NCBI GenBank assembly: GCA_023376005.1
Contig: CM042181.1
Span: 3,136,271-3,200,270, forward strand
Source: Doryteuthis pealeii
Taxonomy: Eukaryota > Mollusca > Cephalopoda > Myopsida > Loliginidae
Length of the DNA: 64,000 nt
Reading direction: 5' to 3'
The notes below the pieces were generated by a model that searched no databases, was not told where the DNA came from, and worked only from the letters and a program-made list of their open reading frames with translations. The position numbers and the translations under genes are program-made. Positions 42,622 to 56,557 of the stretch are shown here, piece after piece. Every line of letters starts with the position of its first letter. The first letter of the stretch is position 1.

Positions 42622-42990
42622 TTCCTTTTTTATCTTTTCATTATGTTCGACTGAAACAGATTAGAGTTCCGCTTCTGCGCACCTACCCCGCTCTCTTATT
42701 TTCCTATACTGCTCTTTTTTTTTTTCTTTTTTTTTTTCTTTTATATGTAGCAGGTCCATTTTCTTTCCTTTTCTTCTTTATAATAAAAACGGAATGGTTC
42801 ATTATTCCGTTTAGGTGACGACACTCAGGAATAAGAATTCAGCGGAAAAGAAACACAATATAATCAGGATTTATATTTTTGCATGTCATTTTGGACGTTT
42901 TGGACGATCTCATTTTTAACCAAAGGGTGTTGCAAGAGGATAACGGTCTTACAATTAAGAACACGATAATGAAAGATTACAAAAGGAGAA
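42621..42990. other. Unassigned flank of the AAAG tract
   Basis: No gene seen; its exact mirror borders the other side of P2 (51745-52105). Confidence 0.5.
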
Positions 42991-44739
42991 AGTATAAAGC
43001 AACAGAGAAAGAAAGAAAAAAGATAGATAAATCGAAGAGTGAAAACGAAAGAAAGAAAGAAGGAAGGAAAGAAAGAATGAAAGAAAGAAAGATAGATAAA
43101 TCGAAGAGTAAACGAAAGAAAGAAAAGAAGAGAAAGAATGAAAGAAAGAAAAAAGATAGATAAATCGAAGAGTAAAACGAAAGAAAGAAAGGGAAGGAAA
43201 AAAGATAGAAAGAAAGAAAAAAGAATAGATAGATCGAAGAGTAAACGAAAGAAGAAAGAAGAGAAGAAAGATGAAGAGAAAAGATAGTTAAATCGAAGAG
43301 TAAACGAAAGAAAGAAAGAAGGAAGGAAGAAAGAATGAAAGAAGAAAAAGATAGATAAATCGAAGAGTAAACGAAAGAAAGAAAGAAGGAAGGAGAAAGA
43401 ATGAAGAAAGAAAAAGTAGATAATTCGAAGAGTACGAAAGAAAGAAAGAAAGAAAGAAAGAAAGAAGAAAAGAATGAAAGAAGAAAAAGATAGATAAATC
43501 GAAGAGTAACGAAAAAAGAAAGAAGGAAGGAAAGAAAGAATGAAGAAAGAAAAAGATAGATAAATCGAAGAGTAAATCGAAAGAAAGAAAGAAGGAAGGA
43601 AGAAAGAATGAAAGAAAGAAAGATAGATAAATCGAAGAGTAAACGAAGAAGAAAGAAGGAAGGAAAGAAAGAAAGAAAGAAAGAAGAATGAAAAGAAAGA
43701 AAAAGATAGATAAATCGAAGGTAAACGAAGAAAGAAGAAGGAAGGAAAGAAAGAAGAAAGAAAGAAAGAAGGAAGGAAAGAAGAAAGAGAAAGAAAGAAT
43801 GAAAGAAAGAAAAGATAGATAAATCGAAAGTAAACAAGAGAAAGAAGAAAGAAGAAAGAATGAAAAGAAGAAAAAGATAGATAATCGAAGAGTAAACGAA
43901 AGAAAGAAAAGAAGAAAGAAAGAAAGAATGAAAGAAAGAAAAAAGTAGATAAATCGAAGAGTACGAAAGAAAGAAAGAAGGAAGGAAAGAAAGAAAGAGA
44001 AAGAAATAAATGAGAAGAAGAGCAAGTAAACAAGAAGAAAGAAAGAAAAAAAGAAAGAAAGAGAAGGAAAGAAAGAAAAAAAAAGATGGGATATCGAAGA
44101 AAGTACTAAGGAAGAAAAAGGAAAGAAAGAAAGAAAGAAGAGAGCAAGTAAACAAGAAAGAAAGAAGAAAGAAAGAAAGAAGAAGAAGAAAGAAAAGAAA
44201 GAAAGAAGAAAGAAAGAAAGAAAGAAGAAAAAGTTAGATAAATCGAAGAGTACAAAAGAGAAAGAAAAAAAGAAAGAAAGAGCAAGTAAACAAGAAATAA
44301 GAAAGAAAGAAGGAAGAAAGAAGAAATATAGATTAAATGAGACTAAACGAGAAAGAAGAAAGAAGAAAGAAAGAAAAGAAAAGAAAGAAAGAAAAAAGAA
44401 ATTATAATACAAATATCTTGATCACTCAACACTGTTAGGATCTTCAATCAAAGGAAAGAAGAGAAAAAGAAAGCTAAAAATGAAAGTAGAAAGAAATAAG
44501 ACAGAAGGAAAGAAATGGAAGAAAGAAAGAAATTAAAAGTGAAAGTAGAAGGAAAGAAAGAAAGAACAAGTAAACTAAAAATGAAAGTAGAAGAAAAAAG
44601 AAGAAGAAGAACTTACTCAAAGGACCAATATCGTAATTTTTCAACACTGTTTGGATGTCAACAAAAAGAGAAAAAAAGAAAGAAAATGAAAATAGGAAGA
44701 AAGAAAGAAAACAAAGCAAAGATGGAAGAAATGTAAGGA

Positions 44740-44775
<36 letters not shown>

Positions 44776-47250
44776 ACTTACTTACGTCGGACCAATATCT
44801 TCATCTCTCTACAGTATTCGTAAAAGGAAAGAAGGAAAGAAAGAAGGAAAGAAAGAAGGAAAGAAAGAAGGAAAGAAAGAAAGAAGAATTAAGACTAAAC
44901 TGAAAGTAGAAAGAAAGAAAAAAAGACAAAAGAAATAAAAGAAAGAGTAAAAGAAAGAAAAAGAAGAAAAGAAAGAAGACTTATCTATATGCTAATACTG
45001 TTAATATGTTCATAAAAAGAAGAAGAAAGAAAGAAGAAAGACCACCTAGAACCATGTCTTCATCTCTCAACACTGTTACCATGTTTATAAAAATAAAGAA
45101 TGAAAAAGACTAAAAGGAAAATTGAAAAGCAATGAAGAAAGAAAGAAAAGAAAGAAAGGAAGAAAACTGAAATGAAAGAAAGGAAGAAGAAAGAAAGAAA
45201 AATGAAGAAAGAAGAACGAAGAAATAATTTTTAAAAGAAAGAAGAAAGAAAGAATTAAAGAAAATAAAAGAAACGCTCAAAATGAAAAAAGAAAGAAGAA
45301 GAAAGAAAGGAAGAACTTACCTAGGACTAATATCTTCAACCTCTCTGCACTTACTTTATTCATAAAAAAAGAAAAGAAAGAAATATAAGAAAGGTAGGAA
45401 AAAGAAGAAAGAAGAAAAGACAAGAAAGAAAGAAAGGTCCAATCTCCTATCTCTCATAGTTACTTATGTTTATAAAAAGAAAAAGAGAAAAGAAAGAACA
45501 CTAAAAGTAGAAAAGCAAATAATAAATAATAAGAAAGAAAGAAGAAGAAAGAAGAAAGAATAAAATAAATAAAGAAATAAGAAGAAAGAAAGAAAGAAAG
45601 AAACTTACAGGACTAATATCTTCCATCTCTGCACTTACTTTTGTGCCAATAAAAAAGAAAGAAAGAATAAGAAAGGAAAGGAAAAAGAAAGAAAGAAAGA
45701 AAGACAAAGAAAGAAAGAGGTCAATCTCGCTTCTCTCAATAGTTACTATTTATAAAAGAAGAAAGAGACTAAAGGTAGAAAGCAAGAAAGAAAAAAAAGA
45801 AGAAGAAAGACAATATGATAAATATAATAAACGAAAGAAAGAAAGACAAAATAAATAGTACGAAGAAGAAAGAATAATAAACGAAAAAGAAAGAAAGAAT
45901 AAATAATCGAAAGAAAGAAGAAGAAGAATAAATAAACCGAAAGAAAAGGAATAAATAAATCGAAAGAAAAGAAAGAAGAAAGAATAAAATAAACGAAAAG
46001 AAAGAGAAAGACAAATAAATAGACGAAAGAAAGAAAGAATAAATAAACGAAAGAAAGAAGAAAGAAAGAAAGAAAGAAAGAATCATAAACGAAAGAAAGA
46101 AAGAAGAATTAAATAATCGAAAGAAAGAAGAAAAGAAAGAATAAATAAACGAAAGAAGAAAGAAAGAAATAATTAAACAAAAGAAAGAAGAAAGAATAAA
46201 TAATCGAAGAAGAGAGAAAGATAAAATAATAAACGAAAGAAAGAAAGAAGAAAGAAAGAAAGGAGAATGAAAGAAAGAAAAGAACAAATTAAATTAAACG
46301 AAGAAAGAAAGAAGAAAGATAAATAATAAACCGAAAGAAAGAAGACAAAAAGAAGAAAGACGAAATAATAAAAAGAAAGAACAAAGAAAGAAACACAGAA
46401 GAAGATAAAATAATAAACGAAAAAAGAAAGGAGAATTAAAGAAGAAAGGACAATTAAATAACTGAAGAAGAAAGAAGAAGATAAATAATAACGAAAGAAA
46501 GAAAGAAAGAATGAGACAGAAAGAAGGAAAGATAAATAAATAAACGAAAAAAAAGAAAGAAGGAAAGAAAGATAAATATAAACGAAGAAAGAAAGAAAAG
46601 AAAGAAAGACAAATAAATAAAGGAAAGAAAGAAAGAAAGAAGAATAAAATAAATAAACGAAAGAAAGAAGAAAGAAAGAATGAAGAAAGAAAGAAAATAA
46701 TAAAATAAAAGAAGAAAGAAGATAAAATAAGTAAACGAAGAAAGAAGAAAGAAAGAAAGAAAGAAAGAAAGATAAAATAAATAAACGAAAGAAAGAAGAA
46801 AGAAAGAAAGAAAGAAAGATAAATAATAAACAAAGGAAAGAAGAAGAAAGAAGACAAAATAAATAAACGAAAGAAAGAAAGAAAGATTGAAATAGATAAC
46901 GAAAATAAATAAAGAAAAAAAGATAAATAAATAGACGAAGAAAGAAAGAAGAAAGATCAAATAAATAAACGAAGAAAGAAAGAAGAAGATAAAGAAAGAA
47001 AGAAAAGAAAGAAAGAAGAAGAAAGAAATAAAAGAAATAAAAGAATGAAAGAAGACTATAAGTGAAAGCAAAAAGAAGGAGATAAGAAAGAAAGAAGAAA
47101 GAAAGAAAGAAAGATAAAATAAATAAACGAAAGAGAAAAAGAAAGAGAAAATAATAACGAAAGAAAGAAAGAAAGAAAGATAAATAAATAAACGAAAGAA
47201 GAAGAAAGAAAGATAAAGAAATAAAAGAGAGAAAAGAAAGAACTATCACC
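42991..47250. repeat. AAAG microsatellite with embedded higher-order units
   Basis: Over 4 kb of GAAA/GAAG repeats. From 43015 to 44000 a motif AGATAGATAAATCGAAGAG returns about every 60-75 bp. From 44400 to 45800 another marker, with ACTAATATCTTCATCTCTC-like text next to TTTATAAAAA, returns about every 150-300 bp. From 45830 to 47200 ATAAATAAACGAAAGAAAG recurs about every 30-60 bp. The long F/L/S or K/E/R frames are repeat translations, not proteins. Confidence 0.95.
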
Positions 47251-47289
47251 TAGGACTAATATCCTCATCCCTCAACCCTTCATAACATT

Positions 47290-47404
47290 GTTCATCAACA
47301 ACAGGATCCATGTCGAATAATCGAAGAATTCAAGTACAAGACAGAAGTTAATGTTGGTTTTGGAAATATCACTCTCTTCATGTGACGAATAAACCGTTTT
47401 TATA
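47290..47404. other. P2 spacer
   Basis: About 115 bp not matched by the opposite arm; ordinary sequence including CAACAGGATCCATGTCG. It is the turning point of the inverted repeat. Confidence 0.85.
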
Positions 47405-47454
47405 ACAATGTTAATGAGGGTTGAGGATGAGGGATATTAGTCCTAGGTAGATAA

Positions 47455-50400
47455 AGTTCTTTCTTTTTCTTTCTTCTTTTATTTCTTTATCTTCTTCTTT
47501 CTTCTTCGTTATTTATTATCTTTCTTTCTTTCTTTCCTTTCGTTTATTTTATTTTCTTCTTCTCTTTCTTTCTTTCGTTTATTATTATCTTCTTCTTCTT
47601 TCTTTCTTTCTTTCTTTATCTTTCCTTCTTTGCTTTCTACTTATATCTTCTTTCATTCTTTTATTTCTTTTATTTTTCTTTCTTCTTCTTTCTTTCTTTC
47701 TTTCTTTTTCTTTTATCTTTCTTTCTTTTCTTTCTTTCGTTATTTATTTGATCTTTCTTTCTTTCTTTCTTTCGTTATTATTTATCTTCTTTCTTTATTT
47801 ATTTCGTTAATCTATTTCATCTTCTTTTTTTTTCGGTTTATTTATTTTGTCTTCTTTTCTTCTTTCTTTCCTTTGTTTATTATTTTATCTTCTTTCTTTC
47901 TTTCTTTCTTTCCTTTCTTTCGTTATTTATTTTACTTTCTTCTTTCTTTCTTTCTTTCTTCTTTCTTCCGTTTACTATTTATCTTTCTTTCTTTCTTTAT
48001 TTATTTTATTTCTTTTTCTTTCATTCTTTCTTTCTTTCTTTTTTCGTTATTTATTTTTCTTCTTCTTTCTTTCTTTCCTTTATTTTATTTTGTCTTTCTT
48101 TCTTTCTTCTTTCTTTCGTTTATTTATTTTATCTTTCTTTCCTCTTTCTTTTTTGTTTCGTTATTTATTTTATCTTTCTTCTTTCTTTCTTCATTCTTCT
48201 TCTTTCTTTCGATTTTTAATTTATTTTATCTTCCTCTTTCTTTCTTTCGTTTATTTATTGTCTTTCTTTGCTTTAATTCCTCTCTTTCTTTTTTTCGTTT
48301 ATTTATTTTATCTTTCTTTCCTGGTTTTTTCTTTGTTTCTTTCTTTTATTATTTTGTCTTCTTCTTTTGTCTTCTTTCTTCGTTTATTATTTATCTTCTT
48401 CTTCTTCTTTCGTTTTATTATGTTTGTCTTTCTTTCTTATTACTCATCTTTCTCTCTTTCTTTCTTCTTTACTTTATTTATTTATTTTCTCTCTTCTTTC
48501 GATTATTTATTCTTTCTTTCTTCTTTTTTGTTATTTATTCTTTCTTTCTTTCTCGTTTATTTATTCTTTCTTTCTTTCTTTTTTCGATTATTTATTCTTT
48601 CTTTCTTTCTTTCGTTTATTTATTCTTTCTTCTTTCTTTCTTTCTTTCTTTCTCGTTTTTATTTTTCTTTCTTTCGTCTATTATTTTGTCTTCTTCTTTC
48701 TTTCGTTTATTTATTCTTCTTCCTTCTTTCTTTCGATTATTTATTTCTTCTTTCGTTATTTATTCTTTCTTTCTTTCTTTCCTTTCGATTATTTATTCTT
48801 CTTTCTTTCTTCGTTTATTTATTCTTTCTTTCTTTCGCGTCTATTTATTTTGGTCTTTCTTTCTTTCGTTATTATTTATCTATTTTGTCTTTCTTTCTTA
48901 TCTTTTTTTCTTTCTTTGCTTTTCTACCTTTAGTCTTCTTTCTTTCTTTTTATAAACATAGTAACTATTGAGAGATAGCGAGATTGGACCTTTTCTTTCT
49001 TTCTTTGTCTTTCTTTCTTTCTTTCTTTTTCCTTTCCTTTCTTTATTCTTTCTTTCTTTTTTATGCTACAAAGTAAGTGCAGAGAGATGAAGATATTAGT
49101 CGCTAGGTAAGTTCTTTCTTTATTTCTTTCTTCTTTATTTCGTTATTTATTTATTCTTCTTTCTTTCTTTCTTTCTTCATTTTTTTTTCTTTATTTATTT
49201 ATTTATTTCTTCTACCTTTTAGTGTTCTTTCCTTTCTTTCCTTTCTTTCTTTTTATAAACATAGTAACTATTGAGAAGATAGCGAGTTGGACCTTTTCTT
49301 TCTTTCTTTGTCTTTCTTTCTTTCTTTCTTTTTCCTTACCTTTCTTTATTATTTCTTTCTTTCTTTTTTATGAATAAAGTAAGTGCAGAGAGGTGAAGAT
49401 ATTAGTCCTAGGTAAGTTCTTTCTTTCTTTCTTTCTTCCTTTCTTTCCTTTCATTTTGGAGCTTTCTTTTATTTTCTTTTTCTTTCTTTCTTTCTTTCTT
49501 TTAAAAATTATTTCTTCGGTTTCTTTCTTCATTTTCTTTCTTTCTTTCTTCCTTTCTTCATTTTCAGTTTTCTTTCCTTTTCTTTTCTTCTTTCTTTCTT
49601 TCATTGCTTTTCTAATTTCCCTTTTAGTCTTTTTTCATTCTTTATTTTTATAAACATGGTAACAGTGTTGAGAGATGAAGACATTGGTTCTAGGTTGGTT
49701 CTTTCTTTCTTTCTTTCTTTCTTTCTTTTTATTGAAGCATAGTAACAGTATTACATATAGATATAGTTCTTTCTTTCTTTCTTCGCTTTTTTCCTTTCTT
49801 TTACTTTTCTTTTATTCTTTTGTCTTTTTTTCTTTCTTTCTACTTTCAGTTAGTTAATTTTTCTTTCTTTCTTTCCTTCTTTCTTTCCTTCTTTCTTTCT
49901 TCTTTCTTTCCTTCTTTGCTCTTTTAACGAATACTGTAGAGAGATTGAAGATATTGGTCCGACGTAGTAAGTTCTATCTTTTTTCTTTCTTTCTCTTTCT
50001 TCTTTCCTTACATTCTTCCTCTTTGCTTTTGTTTTTCTTTCTTTCTATTCATTTTCCCTTTTCTTTTTTCTCTTTTTGTTGACATCCAAACAGTGTTGAA
50101 AAAATTACGATATTGGTCTTGGTAAAGTAAGTTCTTTCCTTTTTTCTTTTTTTCTTCTACTTTCATTTTTAGTTTACTTGTTCTTTCTTTTTCTTCTACT
50201 TTCACTTTAATTTTCTTTCTTTCTTCCTTCTTTCTCTTTCTGTCTTTATTTCTTTCTACTTTCATTTAGCTTTCTTTTTCCTTTCTTTCTTTCTTTTGTG
50301 AAGATCCTGAACAGTGTTGAGTGATCAAAGATATTTGTATTAATATTAATTTCTTTTTTCTTTCTTTTTCTTTCTTTCTTTTTCTTTCTTTCTTTTTTCG

Positions 50401-51745
50401 TTAGTCTTCGATTTAATCTATATTTTCTTTCTTTTCCTTCTTTCTTTCTTATTTCTTGTTTTACTTGCTCTTCTTCTTTTTTTTTCTTTCTTTCTTTTGT
50501 TTATCTCTTCGATTTTCTACTTTTTTCTTTCTTTCTTTCTTTCTTTTTTTCTTGTTCGTCTTTTTTCCCCTCCTCTTGATTTTGGTTTCCGTTTCTTTCT
50601 TCCTTTCTTCTTCCTTTCTTTCTTTCTTTGCTTTCTTGTTTTACTTGCTCTCTTCTATTTCTTTCTTTCTTTCTTTTCTTTCTTTAGTTTACTCTTCGAT
50701 TTATGCCATCTTTTCTTTCTTTCTTTCCTTCTTTCTTTCTTTCTTTTTCTTTCTTTCTTTTCTGTTTAACTTGCTCTACTTCTTTCTTATTTCTTTCTTT
50801 CTTTCTTTCTTCCTCCTCTTTTCTTTCTCTTTCGTTCTCTTCGTTTTATCTATCTTTTTTCTTTCTTCATGTCTTTCTTTCTTTCTTATCTTTCTTTCTT
50901 TCTTTTACTCTTCGATTTTAATCTATCTTATTTCTTTCTTCATTCTTTCTTTCTTTCTTTCTTTCTTTCTTTCGTTTACTCTTCGATTTATCTATCTTTT
51001 TCTTTTCTTTCATTCTTCTTTCTCTTTCTGGTTCTTTCTTTCTTTCCTTCTTCTTCTTTCCATTTCTTCCTTTCCTTCCTTCTTTCTTCTTTCGTTTACT
51101 CTTCGATTTAGATCTCATCCTTTTTTCTTTTCTTTCATTCTTCTTTCCTTTCTTTCTCCTTTCTTTCCTTCCTTCTTTCTTTCTTTCGTTCTTACTCTTT
51201 CGATCTTTATTATCTTTTTCTTGCTTTCATTCTTTTTTCTCCACTTTTTCCTTCCCGTTCTTCTTTTCTTTCGTTTACTCTTCGGATTTATCTATCTTTT
51301 TTCTTTCTTTCATTCTTTCTTTCCTCCTTCTTTTCTTTCGTTTACTCTTCGATTTAATCTATCTTTTTCTTCTTTCATTCTTCTTTCTTTCTTCTTTCCT
51401 TTCTTTCTTTCTTTCTTTCGTTTACTCTTCGATTTATCTAATTTTTTTCTTTCTTTCATTCTTTCTTTTCCTTCCTTCTTTTCTTTCTTTCGTTTACTCT
51501 TCGATTTTCTATTTTTTTCTTTGCTTTCATTCTTTCTTTCCTTCCTTCTTTCTTTCTTTCGTTTATCTTCGATTTTTCTATCTTTTTCTTTCTTTCATTT
51601 TCTTTCCTTCTCTTTTCTTTTCTTTCGTTTACTCTCGATTTGATCTATCTTTTTTCTTCTTTCATTCTTTCTTTCGCTTCCTTCTTTCTTTCTTTCGTTA
51701 CTCTATCGATTTATCTATCTTTTTCTTTCTTTCTCTTTGCTTATA
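47455..51745. repeat. CTTT microsatellite (mirror of 42991-47250)
   Basis: Same higher-order markers in reverse order, e.g. CTCTTCGATTTATCTATC at 51280-51600. Confidence 0.95.
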
Positions 51746-52108
51746 CTTTTCTTTTGTAATCTTTCATTATCTGTGGTTTTCTTAATTGTAGACCGTTATC
51801 CTCTTGCAACACCTTTGGTTAAAATGAGATCGTCCAAAACGTCCAAAATGACATGCAAAAATATAAATCCTGATTATATTGTGTTTCTTTTCCGCTGAAT
51901 TTCTATTCTGAGTGTCGTCACCTAAACGGATAATGAACCATTCCGTTTTATTATAAAGAAGAAAAGGAAAGAAATGGCCTGCTACATATAAAAGAAAAAA
52001 TAAAAAAGAAAAAATAAAGAGATATAGGAAAATAGAGAGCGGGGTAGGTGCGCAGAAGCGGGAACTCTAATCTGTTTCAGTCAACATAATGAAAAGATAA
52101 AAAAGGAA

Positions 52109-52109
<1 letters not shown>

Positions 52110-52154
<45 letters not shown>

Positions 52155-52288
52155 GAGAGAGAGAGAGAGAGAGAGAGAGCGTGTGTATGTGTGTGTGTGT
52201 GTGCGAGCGAGAAAGAGAGGAGAGAGAGATGTGTGCGAGAGAGGAGAGCGCTGTGTTGTGTGTGTGTGTGAGAGAGAGAGGGAGAGAG

Positions 52289-52319
<31 letters not shown>

Positions 52320-52420
52320 CGTGTGTGTGTGTGTGTGCGAGAGAGGACCAGGAGAGAGACAGACAGACGACAGACAGACAGAGCGTGAGAGAGAGAAGAG
52401 AGAGAGAGAGGCGAGAGTTA
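52110..52420. repeat. (GA)n/(GT)n cluster (mirror of 42314-42620)
   Basis: Reverse complement of the left-arm cluster. Confidence 0.95.
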
Positions 52421-52449
52421 TAAATCACATGAAAAAAAGAAAGAAGATT

Positions 52450-54020
52450 ATAGGGTTAAATCAAGATCATTGTATTTTACATATTGAACTAAATTACAAT
52501 AGCTCTTAAGTAAATATATCAAACGTTGTAATATTAAATTATCCATACTGTGGTATATCCAAGGTCTGCTAGTCAAGATTATTATACTTTATTTACATAT
52601 TGAAATTTTCCGCCATAGCTCTTAAGTAAATATATCAAACGTTGTAATAATTAAATTATCATATCTGGTATATCCACAGGTCCTGTTATTTATAAATAAT
52701 TTGGAAGATTTAGTTTTAAAGAATGTTCAGCACTATTAAGAGAAAATTGAGAAAACAACATAAGTTGAAATAATTATTCTTCAAATAATTTATTTGAACA
52801 CGCGATCACATGAAAATAAACAACTAAATAAGTTTGTAGGTGTTTTTCAGAAAAATACTATTTTCCTGAGAGGAAAATCTTAGTTCTAAATTATTCACGT
52901 TAGACTATTGTTTTTTTTTTAAACCCAACCCCCCCACACACACACACACACACACACACACAACCACACACACACACACACACACACACACAAGGCACTA
53001 CAAAATAAACTAACTCATACTTCAGAGAATGTTTCTTTCATTCTGGCGAAGAAAACATAATTCTTAATATCGGTTTGCAAAATAACTCCACTTCAAGAAA
53101 TTCTTACTGTCTCGATATTTTCCAATGATACAGCCCTGTTTGTTAGGTACTGTTGAATATACCAAGTTGCCGGTGGGTGCCAAACTGGTGATGTTTAAAG
53201 ACAGAATCCTGGTTGCTAAGCAGGCCATGACATCAGCAACACCACTTTTGGTCTTGGAAGAGTTCTTCCGACCATCGGCTGGACCTCATCAAGCTGTAGC
53301 TCCTAAACTGATTGTTCTGAACTGTGCCCTTGTAGCAACCCCAACGCTTTTTATTAAATATGGGCTAGAAGGCGATGGCTAAAGTGTCTAGTGTCTGTTA
53401 TAACGTTAAAGTGCATCTAGTACTGAGGTCGATTCCTGAGCTCTGGAGTGTACCTCATTCATCGCCAGTACTCCTAGTTCTACCTTCTGATCCAGAGTGT
53501 CTGTAGTACCTGTTAGGGTCTCTAATGTATGGGTTGAAATAAGAAAAAAAAACCCGGGTTTGTAAAAAATTGTGTATCCTTAGGAATGAATTTATCTTCA
53601 ACTGTCGGCTTAATAACCGACTGAACTTATACCATCGTGCTTGTTTGCACGCAGTTAGTAACCCCCATTAACTGGATCCGAATATTAGGGTGCGCATCAA
53701 TGAGCATCCATAAAACAAAACAAACAAACAAAATAAACAACAACCACACACAACACACACCACAAACAAACATAAACCACATAATAAATATATCAAACTT
53801 CAGAGAAATGTTTTTTTTATTTTAGGGAAGAGAAAACATATATTCCTATTTCTCTGCAAAATAACCTCCGCTTACTTTCTTTGAACATTTCACCTTAAAT
53901 GCAAAAGTCTCACATTTATCTCTTTCTTATTCTAAAGTCTTTTTCTGTAACATTGAGGTTCCCTTCTTAACTAATGTCCACACCTATTATTATTATTATT
54001 AATTAATTATTATTATTATT
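52450..54020. repeat. Mirror of 40740-42270
   Basis: 115-bp duplication (52460-52690), CA microsatellite (52935-52993) and dispersed repeat D on the minus strand (53130-53700). A frame of 85 residues at 53125-53382 is an antisense reading of repeat D. Confidence 0.8.
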
Positions 54021-54029
54021 ATTACTTAT

Positions 54030-54665
54030 TATTTTGGGGAGTTTTCACCATCAGCATTAGCTGATGGTCTTTTTGCTGGAGTCTGGAGTGACAGCAAGTC
54101 TCTCATGTCTCCGGGAACTATTCTGATATTCTGGCCAGATTGCAGGCAGTGCAAGTGTTCTGGGGATGGTCTCAATTCTTCCTCTGATTTCCAGACTTTC
54201 AGAACCTTTTCCAATCTTTTGGGACCGTTCCAAGTGCAACAGCTACATTGGTATCTCTTGACTTTCATATCCATAACTTTTCAGTTCTCAGTGGCAAGGT
54301 CCAGATGATTGTCCATTTTTTTTCATTTTCCTTTAGCCTTCACCCTGTGATCTGCTGGCCTGCAATCCACCTGTAAAGTTCTTTCTTTTTTGTTAAATCA
54401 CACTAGTCTATCTTCCTGTGCTGGGATAAAGGGTGATCCTTTTTAATTGTCAAAGTCCAGAGAATTTTGTGCGTTTCTTCTCAGAACAGATTTATGGGTT
54501 TTGGCATATTAATTGTTGTATGAGTCAAAATTAATCTTTTGCATAATTTCCAGTGGATCACCTTCCCAACCCAGTCGTGTCTAGTCTTGTACTCCCGTTG
54601 GTGCTAGTTTGCTACATTCGCAGAGTACATGGTTTACAGGTCTCTCTCTATTACTGCATAATTAT
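54030..54665 (-). pseudogene. Retrotransposon tail, mirror of copy B
   Basis: Same zinc-knuckle and endonuclease segment as 40044-40692 but with more frameshifts; not a separate gene if P2 is artefactual. Confidence 0.75.
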
Positions 54666-54673
54666 TTTAATTA

Positions 54674-55319
54674 CTAGCAAATATATTGGCACCCTCCGGT
54701 GCAGTATTAAGTTTAATATAATAAAGCCTATGTTAATTAGAAAGGCTAATGAAACTGAATATGAATTCAGATAAAAATATTCTGAACGGGGGAGGGAGAG
54801 GGGGTATAATCGGAAAATAGAACAACTTTGAAACTAACTTTCCACCATTTTCCCTACTCCCGTCTTTCAGTGGTAAATTTACCTAATTTAACTATTTAGT
54901 TAAAAATAGGAAGAAAGAATGAAATTACAGTTATTTCTTTTGTTAATAGAATTTCTGTTAAGATTTAATCCCGAGATTTTTGCTCATATTTATTAAGATA
55001 AAACCAACATTAGAAATCAATAATACTAGAATATATTTATTAAAATCAATTTTTTTAAGATCAATATGCAAATTAAGCCTCCCATTCACACTGTAACCGC
55101 TATTCGTTGAATATATAAATATAATTGCATGTAATAGTAATGTAGATATTGGCTAAACAGTCTAAATGATGTAAAACAATTTTTACTATAAATTGGGAGG
55201 TTTAAATAAAGAAATATCATGAGAAATGGTGATGTAATAACAAATGGAATTGTGAATTGAATAGTGAATATTAGTTTTCGGTTACAGACAGACAACCCAC
55301 AATCTCCGTTATAATAAGA
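54674..55319 (-). mobile_element. Helitron H1, mirror of 39404-40043
   Basis: CTAG 54674-54677, TC end at 55318-55319. Hairpin degraded by one base. Confidence 0.82.
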
Positions 55320-55330
55320 TTATTATTATA

Positions 55331-55976
55331 CTAGCAAATATATGCACCCTCCGGGTGCAAGTATTTAAGTTTTAATATAATAAATATCATATTAAATTAG
55401 AAAGGCGTAATGAACTGTATAGAAATCCAGATAAAAATATTTGAACATGAGGGGATATAATTGAAAATAGAACAACTGAATTTATCATTTTTTTTTTTTT
55501 TTTTTTTTTTTTTTTCCATCCTCTCGTCTTTCATTGTTATTTTTCTAATTTAAGTATTTAGTTTAAAGAGAAGTAAAAGATAAATGACAGTTATCTTTTC
55601 TTGTTAATGGCATTTCATTTTAAGATTCATTGAGAAGAGAATTTATTGCTTATATTTCATTAAATCAAACCAAACAGTTAGAAACCATAATACTAATCGC
55701 ATATCATTATTAAAATTACATTTTTAATATCAATATGCCAACATTAGCCTTCCCGTTCACATCTGTGAACCGCTATTTTGTTGTATATAAATCATACTGC
55801 ATGTTATTAGTATGTAGATATGGTTAACAGTAAAATAAGTAAAAAATGTTATTAATAATTGCGTTAAAATAGGAATAATTAATGTGAATGTACATGCAAT
55901 TTACTAAGGGAATTGTGACTTGAGTAGTGATTTAGTTTCGTTACAGCACAGAACACACATCTCCATTATAATAAGA
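55331..55976 (-). mobile_element. Helitron H1, mirror of 38766-39391
   Basis: CTAG 55331-55334, TC end at 55975-55976. Contains a 28-base T run at 55488-55515 absent from the left-arm copy. Confidence 0.82.
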
Positions 55977-56550
55977 TTACAAAAAAATCAACCTAAGGTT
56001 AAACATGCCGTAAATACAACCACGACATCTAACCAGCCAGACTACGCAATAAACACTGGCACAGCTCAGCCTTCGTGATTACTTTAGTAAAATAAGATAG
56101 TTTAGAAACATATAATTCTGTATAAACACTTGCATTAGATAGGAGTATTTGAAGCATATAACTACTGCAGAGATTATTATTGTTACTATACAAATGTCGA
56201 AGCCATATACTGTGCAAACACATGATAATAAGTTGTATGAAAACAGCGACTAATAAAAAAGATGATCGAACTGGAATGTTGAAATATAATACTTATGATT
56301 ATATAGGATAGTTGTAAACGTAGAAACATGTTAGGAAGGCTTGAACGATTGGTGCGTTTAGCGTTTTGTCAGATGACCAGTGTCCCCTCACTGGGAATTG
56401 TCACATGTTCTCTATTATTGCATCTAGTTTTGAAAGTTATTGCTTGGTAACGTAGTGGGCCAATAATGTAACAGCGTGCAGGTGGTATCGATATAATGCC
56501 AACACGTGTAGGCAAATGGTAAAATTGACATGTCGTTATGTATTAAGTAC
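55977..56550. other. Mirror of 38215-38760, unassigned
   Basis: No gene. Confidence 0.6.
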
Positions 56551-56557
56551 ATATAGG

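Larger units (their letters stand above)
31358..47289. repeat. Palindrome P2, left arm
   Basis: Reverse complement of 47405-64000, element by element in exact mirror order: RTE tail, SINEs, Penelope fragment, two Helitrons, retrotransposon copy B, GT/TC microsatellites and AAAG tract. It is continuous with single-copy sequence on its left. It lacks the long homopolymers seen in the right arm, so it is probably the more accurate copy. Confidence 0.95.

Noticed and set aside
42864..51643. Open frames of 170-440 residues rich in F, L and S or in K, E and R
   Set aside because: They are translations of AAAG/CTTT microsatellite, occur in several frames at once and have no domain; long frames are expected because TAA/TAG/TGA are rare in pure CTTT repeats.
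53125..53382. An 85-residue frame beginning M-I-Q-P-C-L
   Set aside because: It is an antisense reading of dispersed repeat D, and the mirrored left-arm region does not encode it intact.
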